Positions 20,622-31,909 of a DNA stretch of 64,000 bases are shown piece after piece. Where the stretch lies: assembly GCA_021521415.1 (NCBI GenBank), contig JAIQDT010000227.1, positions 30,001 through 94,000 on the forward strand. The letters run 5' to 3'. Numbering within the stretch: the first letter of the stretch is position 1; every line of letters begins with the position of its first letter. Under the pieces are notes generated by a model, which saw nothing but the letters and a program-made list of their open reading frames with translations, searched no databases and was not told where the DNA came from. The position numbers and the translations under genes were made by a program. The DNA comes from Bidens hawaiensis. Taxonomy: Eukaryota; Streptophyta; Magnoliopsida; Asterales; Asteraceae.

Positions 20622-23600
20622 GTGAGTAGTAAAATTGCCACAAATGATTTAACAGATGAGGATTATGATCAGATAGATCCAGATGATCTAGAAATTATGG
20701 ATTTAAAATGGAACATGGCTATGATCGTTCGTAAAGTTAAAAGATTCATGCAGAGAACTGGAAAAGATCTTCCAACTTTAAACAAGAAGTTGGGTTTTGA
20801 CAAATTAAAAGTAAAGTGTTATAATTGTCAAGAATTTGGGCATTTCGCAAAGGAATGTGACAAACCAAGGAAAGAATACACTGAACCTCGTGGTCAAAGT
20901 CAAAATGCTTTTACACCACGAGGAAGTGATGCTGAAAAGAATCCATCTTCTTCTACAACACAAGCAATGTTAGCAGATGGAACTGATTGGTCACAACGGT
21001 TACTATGCAATGATGTTCATGCAAATTTGGCTATGTTACATAAAGATTGTCAAGATGCTACTGGTAGTGAGATGTCTTCCGATAATGATTCTGGATCTGA
21101 TTCTGACGACTCTTGCGACAAGCCTTCTGAATCAATGTTTGCTTGCATGGCCAAGATCAATGAGGGTTCATCCAAGACCATTTCTGGTGAAAACTGGATC
21201 ATGGATAGTGGATGTTCTCGTCATATCACTGTGAATCTCAACCTATTAACCAATGTAAGAAATATTCAAGGGGGTTATGTAGCGTTTGCTGGGAATTCTG
21301 GGGGCATGATCACACAAGAGGGTGAAGTTTCAAATGGTCACATTACGTTTGAGAAAGTGAATTATTGCGACAAGGTTGATCATAACTTATTGAGTGTATC
21401 GCAGATTTGTGATAAAAAGTACACTACGATATTTACTGACAAAGAGTGTCTTATCTTGAAACCGGGTTATGTTATTCCCGAGGACATGGTTGTCATGCGA
21501 TCACCACGATCTAATGATATTTATGTCTTAAATATGAGTTCTAAAGTATCCACATCGATCGAAACATGTTTTGTCTCTAAAGCAACCGAGAAAGATTCGA
21601 TTCTATGGCATCGTAGAATGGGTCACATACATGTCAGAAAGATGAATTATTTAATGACAAATGACTTAGTTGAGGGTGTCTCGTTAAAGAATTTTAAGTT
21701 ATCTGATCACTGCATTGCATGCAAAAAGGGCAAGCAGAAGAAGAAGACACATCCCTCTAAGTTATTGAATTCCATTGATACTCCTCTTGAACGACTTCAT
21801 ATGGATTTGTTTGGTTCAGTGAATCGTGCGAGTATTTCTGGAGACTGGTATTGTCTTGTAGTGACAGATGATTATTCAAGATATTCATGGGTGTTATTTA
21901 TGAGTTCAAAAGATCAAACACCAGTTTTGGTACAATACCTTATTACTAAGATTGAATCACTGTATAAACAAAAGGTGAGGAGAATCCGAAGTGATAATGG
22001 TACTGAATTCAAAAACACTATATTGGATTTCTTTTGTATTCAAAAGGGAATTCACCGAGAATATAGTGCACCTTATGTACCTCAACAAAATGGTGTTGCT
22101 GAAAGGAAAAATAGAACTCTGATTGAAGCTGCACGTACAATGCTCGCTGATTCAAAGCTTCCTGTTCAATTTTGGAATGAGGCAGTGAATACAGCTTGTT
22201 ATACGCTTAATCGAGTTCTAACAGTGAAACGACTCAAGAAAACAAGCTACGAGATCTTAAATAATAGAAAACCTAATTTAAAGTGCCTGGAACCATTTGG
22301 GTGTCCGTGTACAATGTTGAAGAAGGATTCGGGTAAATTTGAAGAAAAAGCTATCGAAGGGTATTTCTTGGGATATGCATCTCCAAAGAAAAGGGTTTTT
22401 AATTTCACATCTGGCTGTGTTGAAGAATGGTACCATGTGGACTGTCAAAAGTATACAACTCCTCCTCAAGGGAAAGGTCCAGACTGGATGTTTGACTACG
22501 ATAGTTTATTTAATTCTTTTACTCCTTCGACTGAACACATCGATGAAGATTTTATTAGAGCATACTTTGAAGAACATTTGAACATTCCAGGATTTTCAAG
22601 TTCTAATGCAGTTGAAGTTCAACCAGATGCTCTAACTGAAGAATCTCAAGTTGTCTCTCCAGTTGCTATTGATAATGTTTCTACTTCTTCTGATGATGAT
22701 CAAGCTGAAATTCAAGTTATTGATCTTGACAGTGATAATGCTTCATCTCCCGAGTTGGGTGAACATTACACTAACTTATTTGATAATGTTTTTGTTCCTG
22801 AAAATCCCACTCTTCGGATTCATGGATATCATCCACAGGATGTGGGCGTTCGTACACGTCATCAAGTTGCTTCGTCAAGTGACAATAACACATTGTGTGC
22901 TTACACTAACTTACATTCTTCGGAAATTGTGAATATTGCTAAATTCAATTGCTTTCTATCTCAAGTTGAGCCAACGACAGCTCGTAAGGCACTTGAAGAT
23001 CCTTCTTGGGTAGAAGCTATGCAAGAGGAATTACAGCAATTTGCACATTTGGGTGTTTGGGATTTAATAGACAAACCTGCCAGAGTCAAGAAAGCCATTC
23101 CGACTAAGTGGGTATTTAAGTGTAAGAAGGACGATCGAGGAGTGATTGTCAGAAACAAAGCACGTCTAGTGGTGTAGGGTTTTCATCAGCAAGAGGGTAT
23201 TGATTACACAGAGGTATATGCTCCAGTTGCAAGATTAGAGTCGATTCGAATCTTCCTGGCTTATGCAGCTTATAAGAATATCAAGGTCTATCAAATGGAT
23301 GTTAAAAGTGCTTTTCTCAATGGTGAATTACACGAGGAAGTGTTTGTCCAACAACCACCTAGTTTTGAAGATCCTGATTATCCAGACCGTGTTTATCGAT
23401 TAAATAAGGCTCTGTATGGTCTACATCAAGCCCCGAGAGCTTGGTATGGCATGCTCGCCGACCATCTGACTGATAATGGCTTTAAACGAGGAACTGTTGA
23501 CTGCACTTTATTTCATAAAACCGTTGGTGATGATCTTCTTTTAGTCCAGATTTATGTTGACGATATTATTTTTGGGTCTACAAACGACACATTGTGTAAG

Positions 23601-24515
23601 GAGTTCGAGAAGTCCATGCAAACAAAGTTCGAAATGAGCTCGATGGGAGAGATGAATTCCTTTTTAGGGCTGCAGGTTCACCAGTCTGATAAGGGAATCT
23701 TCATTCATCAGAAAAAATATGTGAACGACGTCTTGAGTCGATTCAAGATTTCTGCCGGAAAAATCCCTTCAACTCCTCTTCCAGTAGGGCACAATTTATC
23801 ACCGGATGAATTGGAGGATTCTGTTGATCCTACCCTCTATCGTGCCATGATTGGTTCTTTAATGTATTTAACGGTTTCTCGCCCTGATATTATGTTTGCT
23901 GTTTGTCTTTGTGCTAGGTATCAAGCAAGTCCACGAGTGACTCACCTAGCTGCAGTTAAGAGAATTCTTCAGTATTTGAGGGGAAATCCAGACATCGGGT
24001 TGTGGTACCCCAAGGATGATACTTTCGTTCTTACTGCCTACTCAGACTCAGATTATGGAGGATGCAAGATCAACTTCAAATCAACGACTGCAGGATGTCA
24101 ATTTTTAGGAAACCGGCTTGTTTCCTGGCAGTGTAAGAAGCAGACAACGCTCTCCGCTTCAACCGCCGAAGCTAAGTATGTTGCAGCCTCGAGTTGCTGT
24201 TCCCAGGTTTTGTGGAAACAACAACATCTTCGTGACTACGGTTTGAAGTTTCTTACTACTCCCATCTTGATTGATAATTCTGCTGCTATTAGTATCACCA
24301 AGAATCCTGTACAACATTCTAAAACGAAACATATCGAAATTCGATATCATTTTATACGGGATTGCTATGAAAAGAAATTAATTGATCTTGAGAAAGTGCA
24401 CACAGATTTTCAAAAAGCCGATCTATTTACCAAAGCGTTTGATAAAACACGTTTTAACTTTTTGCTTGGTTTAAATGGATTGAAGACCCTTTTTAAGATC
24501 CTAAAATTAGGATAA
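20622..24515 (+). pseudogene. SIRE-1 gag end and pol, one internal stop
   Basis: In frame with gag. Zinc knuckle CYNCQEFGHFAKEC (about 20817-20858); protease with WIMDSGCSRH (about 21197); integrase HHCC region (HRRMGHIH...HCIACKKG) and DDE residues in LHMDLFG, SDNGTEF and QQNGVAERKNRTLIEAA; RT from WVEAMQEELQ with YVDDIIFG (about 23555); RNase H with SDSDYGG, STAEAKYVA and DNSAA, ending 24515. A TAG at 23175-23177 splits RT between KARLVV and GFHQQEGIDYTEVYAP; the context suggests CAG to TAG. Domain order PR-IN-RT-RH is that of Copia. These enzymes process, copy and integrate the element. Confidence 0.9.
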
Positions 24516-26270
24516 TTATCTTTGAAATGCTTTATTGGTTTAGCTTAATTTTTTTTTATTTTTTTTATTTTATGTTTTAGGGGGAGAATTCTAGAAAATA
24601 CAAAAAGAATGTGTTTTCGTCTGTATAGATAAAATCCAAAAACATTAAAAAATTTCAAAATTAAAAAAATTGTGATTTCTGTTCTTTAATGTTTTTCTTT
24701 TAAATATTTAGAAAAACCAAAAACATTTTAAAATTTTGAAAAACCAAAAAGAATGTGATTTATGTTTTTGTACAGAAAAATCCGAAAATCCAAAAAGATT
24801 GTGAAAGTTATTTTGTTTATAAGAAATTTGAAAAAGACAAAAATATTGTGTTTTTAAAGTTTTGTATAGAGAAAATCCAAAAAGATTTTTAGATTATTTT
24901 CTCGCTGAAAATTATGTCGGTTATCTAAGTTTGTGAAGCATGTTTGCATGTCTTGGTCCTATTATTCACTTGTGAATTGATGGTTAGCCATTTATTTATA
25001 AACTTAAGTTAACTGGGGCGATTAAATGTATCTTTTCTTTATTTTATGCTCCTCAATATTTTGAGTTTTTGAAGCAAAAAGAGAACATGATAGTACATTG
25101 ATTATCTTGACCCCAAATTCAGCAAAAAGTAAGGTTAAAAGACTGTGTACTTAATTGCATTGGTGCATTGGTAGGTCTTAAAACAACCCAGTAGAGTAAA
25201 GTATGTGATATAAATATAAAGAAACGCCAAATTGAAATGGGTGTTAGTCTCTAGCAAAAGTCTCGGTGAGGATGGCAGAAATGTAATAACCAGTCATACT
25301 CAAGCCTTATATTTGTTGATCACCCAAAAATCAAATAAAGCAAATAACAAGCATTAAGATTCTAGACACTGTGAGTCTTTATGCGGATTAACCAACTGGG
25401 TATTCCTAAGCATGAATATTTCACTCGCCTTCTAGAGCAAACCCAAAGTCATTAAACTTGATCACCGCTGTACTTCGTACAATTTAAATTACTGACTTGA
25501 TCAAAATCCGCTGTTAGACATACAATTGTTCCTCCCTTGCGTGCGTCTTAATACCATTAAGAAACGGACCCCAGGGGATACAATGTATGTAAGCCGACAG
25601 ATGGACTCGTGCATACTCACTCACAGTAAAGGAAACTTGATGCATTGCTCAAAATTTCTACAATTGGTATCAAAATTTTGATCAACAATATAATGGTTTA
25701 AGTCAAGTTGGGGTGATTTGGCAAAAATCAAATTAAGCTTGAACCGTGATTAGAGGCTGATAGTTTCTGATATTCTGTGCTTTAATTGAACTATTTAATC
25801 ATATCACAAAAATACTTGAATGTGTGTTATTAGATTTATGTGGATAACAATACCAATGACCGACTTATCGCCAATCATAATATCGCTGAAACATAAAACT
25901 GTGATGGAAGGGCAATTTGGTCAATATGATTGTCTGCTCAAACTCAACAAAAATACAAAAATATGTACTGTTTTTGAAAAAATCATTGAAAAACACAAAA
26001 AGATTGTCTATCTTAGTTGTTCGGATATTCTTTTGTAAATACATTCTTTAAATTCTTACAAAATACCAAAAATATTTTCGTCTTCTTTGTACAAAATACT
26101 TAAATAAGTTTAAGTTATGTTTCGGAAATCTGAAACATTTTTAACGTATCTGGTTGTCGGGATAAAAGGGTTTCTCAATAATTTGATTTATTTATTTATT
26201 TAATTCTTTAATTAATTCATTAATTTATTCATTTAATTATTTAATTTAAAATTAAATAAAAAGGTTTATT
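24516..26270 (+). other. SIRE-1 intergenic region, A-rich repeats
   Basis: No coding signal. Between about 24590 and 24900 and again at 25950-26100 there are dispersed copies of AAAATCCAAAAAGATTGTG-type sequence. The rest is AT-rich. Sireviruses are known for long noncoding stretches around ORF2. Confidence 0.6.
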
Positions 26271-26274
26271 TCGC

Positions 26275-26530
26275 TAAAATCCAATTCGTTATTTATGGAT
26301 AACGAACTAGGTGATTCTTTAGCGAACTAGCTTCTGGTTCGCTAACCTAATTCGCTTCCACACTCTGTAACGAATCATCCCTTCGTTATGCATATTTAAC
26401 GAATCATGAAGCTACCTTTAATTTAACGAATCACGTAGCAATTCGCCAACATAAGGTAACGAATTGAGTTAGCGAATGGGCTAATTCGTTAACTTTAAAT
26501 TACACGAATCGTCTGATTCGTACAAGTTGT
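26275..26530 (+). repeat. TTCGTTA/TAACGAA array upstream of ORF2 promoter candidate
   Basis: About fifteen copies in both orientations (for example GGTTCGCTAACC, TAACGAATCA, AGCGAATGGGCTAATTCGTTAAC) end some 25 bases before a TATATAA box. A second array in the same style lies at 27150-27390. Confidence 0.8.
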
Positions 26531-26551
26531 ACCTAGGGTTATGTGCACTGT

Positions 26552-26589
26552 TATATAAGACAAGAAAACGAACAGTCTTCCACTGTTCG
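26552..26589 (+). promoter_or_regulatory. Candidate internal promoter of SIRE-1 ORF2
   Basis: TATATAA (26552-26558) follows a motif array and is followed by an inverted repeat CGAACAGT / ACTGTTCG (26569-26576 with 26582-26589). The LTR promoter has the same order: motif hairpins, TATATATA, GTGAAC...GTTCAC. This suggests a second, LTR-like promoter about 1 kb upstream of ORF2. It is inferred from sequence layout only. Confidence 0.45.
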
Positions 26590-26684
26590 CCTTCTTTCTT
26601 CATTTTTAAGAAACCTGTTCAAATTCTCTCTGAAATTTCGACTTTCTTGTTTGAATAATTCAAGGACATATTTGAGTTTCTAAG

Positions 26685-27556
26685 GTATAGCTGATTATGG
26701 CGATATCATTTTCGTCAAAAATGGCTATGTGTTAATAGTTAAATTATGAAATTTTAGGAGTTTAAGGGTTTCTGATATTTTAAAACCCATTTGTGTATAA
26801 TTTATGTTCATAATTGTATGATTTTGATGTCAATATGATCGGAATGTCATTCCGATACCCTTGGTGGACTCTAATCAACATTTGATTATTGTTTGCTGGG
26901 TTAATTATGTGTTCATAGTCTCCGTGTTCATAGTTGGTTCGTTTAACCCCCAGTACATCTAGGTGTTGAGTCTCAATCTCATTCACCTACACTTAATAGT
27001 GTGTTTCCGAGCTCAACGAGCTGATTATCTTGATGGTTCAACGATAGTTATGGCCTAATTGAATCTGGGTTTAAAATGTTGACTGTTGTTGCTCTTCTTA
27101 ATTTTGACCTTGACTTTGTGAAGTCAAAGAAAAAGTCATATTTATGACCATTCGTTAGTCCTAGTGAATTGAAACTGTTTCGTGTCCAATTCGTTAAGAT
27201 TTTACACGAACTAGCTTAGCGAATAAGATGTTACACGAATCAGATTTGGATTCTTTCAATATAACGAACTGGAATTAGTTCGTTAAACTTAAATAGTGAT
27301 TCGCTAGTTTTAGTTCGTTAACGTATTTACTTGATAGCGAATCGCCTGATTCGTTATCTTATTATAACGAATCAGTGTGATTCCTAACGAATGACATTTA
27401 AAAAAAAAATAAACAAAATTTAATTAAATTAAATTCAAATATTCATTTATTTTAATTATAGGATTTAAATCGTCTAATACGTAAATAGATTAATTACACA
27501 TATCTTTTGATTATATATTCTGATATATATTCTCATATTCGGTTTTATTTATACAG
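26685..27556 (+). other. Candidate 5'-UTR intron before ORF2
   Basis: A donor-like TAAG|GTATAG (GT at 26685) and an acceptor-like TTTATTTATACAG (ends 27556) would leave the ORF2 ATG seven bases into the second exon. SIRE-3 ORF2 also begins just after a TTGCTTTGCAG. The intron would contain the second motif array (27150-27390). No transcript data support it here. Confidence 0.35.
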
Positions 27557-27562
27557 TAAAAC

Positions 27563-30500
27563 ATGGCTGATCAAGAACAACAAATTCAACCGCCACAGGA
27601 ACAACCTCCACAAGGACAACCACAACAACATGATCAACAAGCTGAAGTGATCTTATTGCCGTTCGATAAGAAGCACAACATTTGTGCTTATGTTGATCAA
27701 GATGTGACTGATTTGAGAACGTTTGGAGCTATGTTAACTTTCTTAAGACGTTCAAAGATACACTATGCAATCACTGCTAAACCTAAAGTGTATCTTAGTA
27801 TAATCAGGCAGTTTTGGAACACGGCGGTATATGTTGAGGAAAATAATTGGGTTCGAGCTACAATTAATCAGATTCCAATTACGATTGATGTTGAGGTCAT
27901 TCGTCGAGTACTTCAATTTGACGATAATGATGATAACCCGAGTGAATTTGACAGGACATTGGTTAGGGGTTTATTCACACGCTTGAATTATGGAGGTGAT
28001 ATTCGTAAATCTATGTTGAACAAGAATGGGTTGTGTCCACCATACAAGTATCTGCTGCATGTTATACTTCATTGTATGAGTGGACGTCGCGGTGGTTTTG
28101 ATGAGTGTAGATTAAGTTTGCAATCGGCATTTGTTGCTCTAATCCTGAACAAGCCCTTCAACTATTCAGAACTCATCTTTGATCATCTGAAAGAGCAAGT
28201 TCAGCAAACTCTACCGTCAAATAAGTTCTTGATGTATCCTCGCTTTTTACAGCTAATTATTCAGGATTTGATTCCGAATTTGGTGATTGATCGATCGTTG
28301 GTGAACGATGTTATTGAGATGGAACATATGAAAGCTGAAACGGTGCATCGTATGTTAATCTATAGAAAAAACAAGCCACAGGATAAACGGATGATTGGTC
28401 ATATAATCAATCCTGATTACGTATGTCCTGCTAATGAGCGCTGGATCCACGATGATTCGGATTCCAAGCGTGAAGGGGGAGAAGGTGGGAACAATGATGG
28501 TGGAGATGATGATGGTGACAATGATGATGGTGATGGTGGAGCTGGTGAACGAGCTCTTAAAGAACAACAGGATGCAGTCGATGCTGCTCTAGCTACCACC
28601 ATGAAAGCTCAGCTGGAAAGAAAAAGAAAAGGTAAAGCTGTAGCTACTGGTGAACCATCAAAGAAGCCCCGTGTGTCTGTTAGGGCTGGGGTAATTATTG
28701 GAACTCCACCACCACGTCAATCAACTCCTCAAAGCTCGGCGCCGCTAACTACTAACACTCCGATGCTTACCTTGACAACGACATTGGTGTCACATGAGAG
28801 GCTCGGTTTAATTCCTCAAATGGTGTTATCCGAAATACCGAGGCCTCTTGCTGCATTGTCTACAATATCTTCTGCTACATCGATGCGACCTCCTCCCCCG
28901 CCAACAACTACTCTTCCTCCACCTCCGCCTAGTGATGTCTCTTTCATGAGGATTACTCGACCTCAAGGACCTGTTCAACCAGTTCATCCATCTGTATACA
29001 ACTTGCCACCAGGTCGTCAAACTGAAATGTTGCTTAATATGCTACATCTATATGAAAATCAAATGGCAGCTGACCGTCAAACTCAAGAAAGACTCATGGA
29101 GAATCAACATCGAATGATGAGTTATATTTCTTTATGTCAGAAGGAGACTAAGTCGTTATGTACGATTGTTGAGTCTCAGGGGGTGAAATTAAAGGAACAA
29201 GAAGAGTTGATTTTACAATTAACTTGTAAAAAAGATGATGATGATCCTGACGAGTCTGATGCAGGAGGTGAGCCTAAACAATCGCATGGTTCATCCTCTG
29301 GTGCAGGTGTTAGTGGCGGTGATGATTCGAGCAAGCAGATAATTATTTATCAAGATCCAACAGCTGCCAAGCCAATTGAGATGATAACAGCTAACACGGT
29401 GGTATTTATGGATGGATCGGGGGAGGTTAGAAGTGTGGTGAACAGAGATGAGATAGAGGTCGGTGAGTTTATTGTTAGATCTTTGACACAGGAGAAGATT
29501 TCGATTCTGCTTGGGCTGAATGACGATCAGTTGACTGCTTTAGAGACTGAGCCCGATGTCGAAGTGATCAATGAAGAAGAAATGGAAGTTGATCCGTTAT
29601 TTAGGGATACGGATTTTATTTATGAGAACGAGGAGATTGAGATGGAGGATGTGACAGCTGAAGAGTACCCGGACTTGTATCAACATGCAAACGTTGATCA
29701 AGGTGCTCCGGTATTTCACGAAGATGTAATTAAAGAGACTGAGGATGAACTGGAAAAGGTTGTGCAGCGAACAGTTCCTTCACTCAAAGAAGTGACTGAT
29801 AATGACATAGAAAGATGGTTCAAACGTCAGAAAGTGGGTAAGATTATTAGTGCTTATCGGTATGTAGATCAAGAAAGAAAAGATACCGCTGCTGCTTGGA
29901 TTGAAGCGAATCAGGTGACTACCTTCAAGACTGTTTCTAAGGTACATGGTGATATTGTCTCCTGGCTCTACGATTCAGACCTTAAAGTATGTATAGTCAA
30001 GTGGGAAAAGGGTGTCCAGTATTACGAGAGGATAATGGATGTTTTAACTCTACCGCGTTGGGATGTACGTACCCTGGCGAGACGTCCATTTATCAATCGT
30101 GGGGGTCAACGAACGGCTGAGTGGTTTCATCAACACTTACTATTCGAGGTCAATCATGGCTTCAAATTCTTCAAGCCCCAGGTCCCAAGACGTAAGCCCA
30201 TTGATGAGATTGATCCAAGGACCAGCTGGAAGAAACTTGTCTTGAAAGTGAAGCCGCCAAAGACAATGTAAAAGGTTCCTGTGAAGACAATGCCTCAAGA
30301 TATTTATCTGTCTTTCAACCGTTGGTACTATGACAATCGTACTGGCGAGGCCGTTATTGTTCGTGGTCGAGGACTGCAGACCGAGCTCATCAAAATAATC
30401 GACCCGATGTGGTTGGTTAATTTATCAGAGACAGACAACGACGTGCTATACAGGAAGCAGATTTTGTTTGAACGCCAAGAAGATTACGACCTGGCTATGC

Positions 30501-30580
30501 AATTCCAACGAGTCGTTCGTGTGTGTCACGAACATGGAATTCATAGTTGCAGAGACTGGCAGTCCAAGCGCTTCAAATAA
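27563..30580 (+). pseudogene. SIRE-1 ORF2, env-position protein, late stop
   Basis: 902 residues from ATG 27563 to TAA 30269-30271; the same frame resumes for about 100 residues to 30580, and SIRE-3 has the matching C-terminus, so the stop is probably a mutation. Order: Gln/Pro-rich N-terminus (about 1-25); conserved globular block (about 35-260) with GAMLTFLRRSKIHYAIT, FWNTAVYVEENNWVRATI, VILHCMSGRRGGFDE and KFLMYPRFLQ; acidic Gly/Asp stretch (about 305-325); basic KRKGKAV (about 350); Pro-rich region (about 430-455); a region with possible coiled coil (about 490-560); acidic region; C-terminal block with RWFKRQKVGKI, IVSWLYDSDLKVCIVKWEKG and DPMWLVNLSETD. No convincing transmembrane helix. 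Its position is that of the env-like gene of Sireviruses, but the function is unknown. Confidence 0.8.
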
Positions 30581-30595
30581 GTTAAAGACAAAGAG

Positions 30596-30614
30596 CTCAA
30601 GACGAGGGGGTGTC
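30596..30614 (+). other. SIRE-1 polypurine tract
   Basis: Purine-rich AAGACGAGGGGGTGTC directly before the 3' LTR start at 30615. Confidence 0.75.
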
Positions 30615-31123
30615 TGTTAGTGCACGGTTTTGCGTCTGGAGTCTTTGTATTTATTGTTAACATTTTTGTTTATTAAATAATTTAATTTTTAATGTAATTA
30701 ATAGCCAGTTCGCTAAGTTAAAGGCTAGTTCGCTAGGGGATGTTAGCGAACTAGCCAAGTAATGTATTCCCTCCTGATTCGTTAGGGGATGTTAACGAAT
30801 CAGGGGTGTTTCGCTATGATTATTTATGTAACAAAGGGGAAGCTGGTTCGCTAGGGGATGTTAGCGAACCAGATCACCTTCTATATATAGTGAACTACTG
30901 TTCACTTTTAATTTAAGTTTTGAGCTAATTAACGAACTGCTGTTCAATCTCTCTCTCAAGCTTCACCTAATATTATACAAACATTACTGATAACTTATTG
31001 ATAATAGATATACATATATACAACACTGAATCAATGTTAATTATGAGCTAGATCTAGTACTAATTATATATTCACAGATCTGAGATCTGTTATTGTTATC
31101 GATTGGTTTAACGGGATCAAACA
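30615..31123 (+). repeat. SIRE-1 3' LTR (509 bp)
   Basis: Same length and ends as the 5' LTR, with about 13 substitutions by eye. All three GGGGATGT-loop stems are intact, the third being perfect here; TATATATA is at 30882-30889. Confidence 0.93.
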
Positions 31124-31640
31124 TAAACCCATAAGCATGTACGGCTCGCTTAAAATAAACCTTAGATATAGTATTGAACGTTTTTACCATAAAGGTCCGA
31201 ACTTTAGGTCATTCCGGGCTAAGTTTTACCCGAACAAGGCCATGGTAATGATCGCGGGACTTGTTAACGTCATATCCAAGAATTTCTCGATGAAACGAGG
31301 GTGATTCTGGTGATTACGAATGAACAGGGGAGAATGCTGAATAACTTTGCCTGCAAGCCAACTTCGCCTTCAAGCAAGTTCGCTTGCAAGCAAGTTCGCC
31401 ATCCAAGTTCGCCCCTGACAACTTCGCCTGGCATATTTTCACTTAAGGTTAACTTCGCCAAACCTAACTTCGCTTGATGTTAAGTTCGCTACAAGCAAGT
31501 TCGCCTACTTTATCAACTTCGCTGAACCATATGTTCGCTGGACTCTAAGTTCGCCGAGTCTTAAGTTCGCCGAACTTTAAGTTCGCTTAAGTTAAGTTCG
31601 CTTAACATGCATTTTAAGGTAACGAATCGGGCAAACGAAT
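31124..31640 (+). repeat. TEK-2 5' LTR, second part, truncated
   Basis: It resumes after the second TAAAC and matches the 3' LTR at about 37118-37623, including about fifteen AAGTTCGCC-type motifs (31340-31600). Similarity stops near GGGCAAACGAATGA (about 31638), where the sequence becomes the gag leader known from TEK-1. The deletion removed the rest of the LTR and the PBS. Confidence 0.85.
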
Positions 31641-31909
31641 GAATAAAGGTAAAGTGTATGATTAAATGATATATGTTAATGAGAAAGAAAAGATATGTGA
31701 ATGACAGGGATAGGAATAATTGATTGTTCGATTTGACTAACTGCTTAAGTAGAACCAGCACAAATAGACTCATAAAGGGAAGTGTATAGGACACGGAAAG
31801 TAACGTGATCAGCTAATCACAGCTGGCCACTGTTATTACATGTTAGCCTTACTATCCTTGTAATAAATAGTTCCTTGAGTGATGATGTTTGTGTTTTCCC
31901 TTTTAGAAT
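31641..31909 (+). other. TEK-2 leader remnant
   Basis: It matches the TEK-1 leader (42930-43200, minus strand), for example GTGATCAGCTAATCACAGCT and CTATCCTTGTAATAAAT. The GATCAGCTAATCACAGCTGG part is a dyad conserved in both copies. No PBS is present. Confidence 0.75.

Larger units (their letters stand above)
17899..31123 (+). mobile_element. SIRE-1: complete Copia Sirevirus with ORF2
   Basis: Two 509-bp LTRs (17899-18407 and 30615-31123, TGTTAG...AAACA) are flanked by TAAAC (17894-17898 and 31124-31128). In order: PBS, a 1.2-kb motif-rich leader, gag, pol (protease, integrase, RT, RNase H in Copia order), a 3-kb intergenic region, ORF2 in the env position, and the PPT. I count about 13 LTR differences by eye, so this is the youngest insertion of the nest. 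Three visible in-frame stops (20619, 23175, 30269) make this copy unlikely to be active without suppression. Confidence 0.93.
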
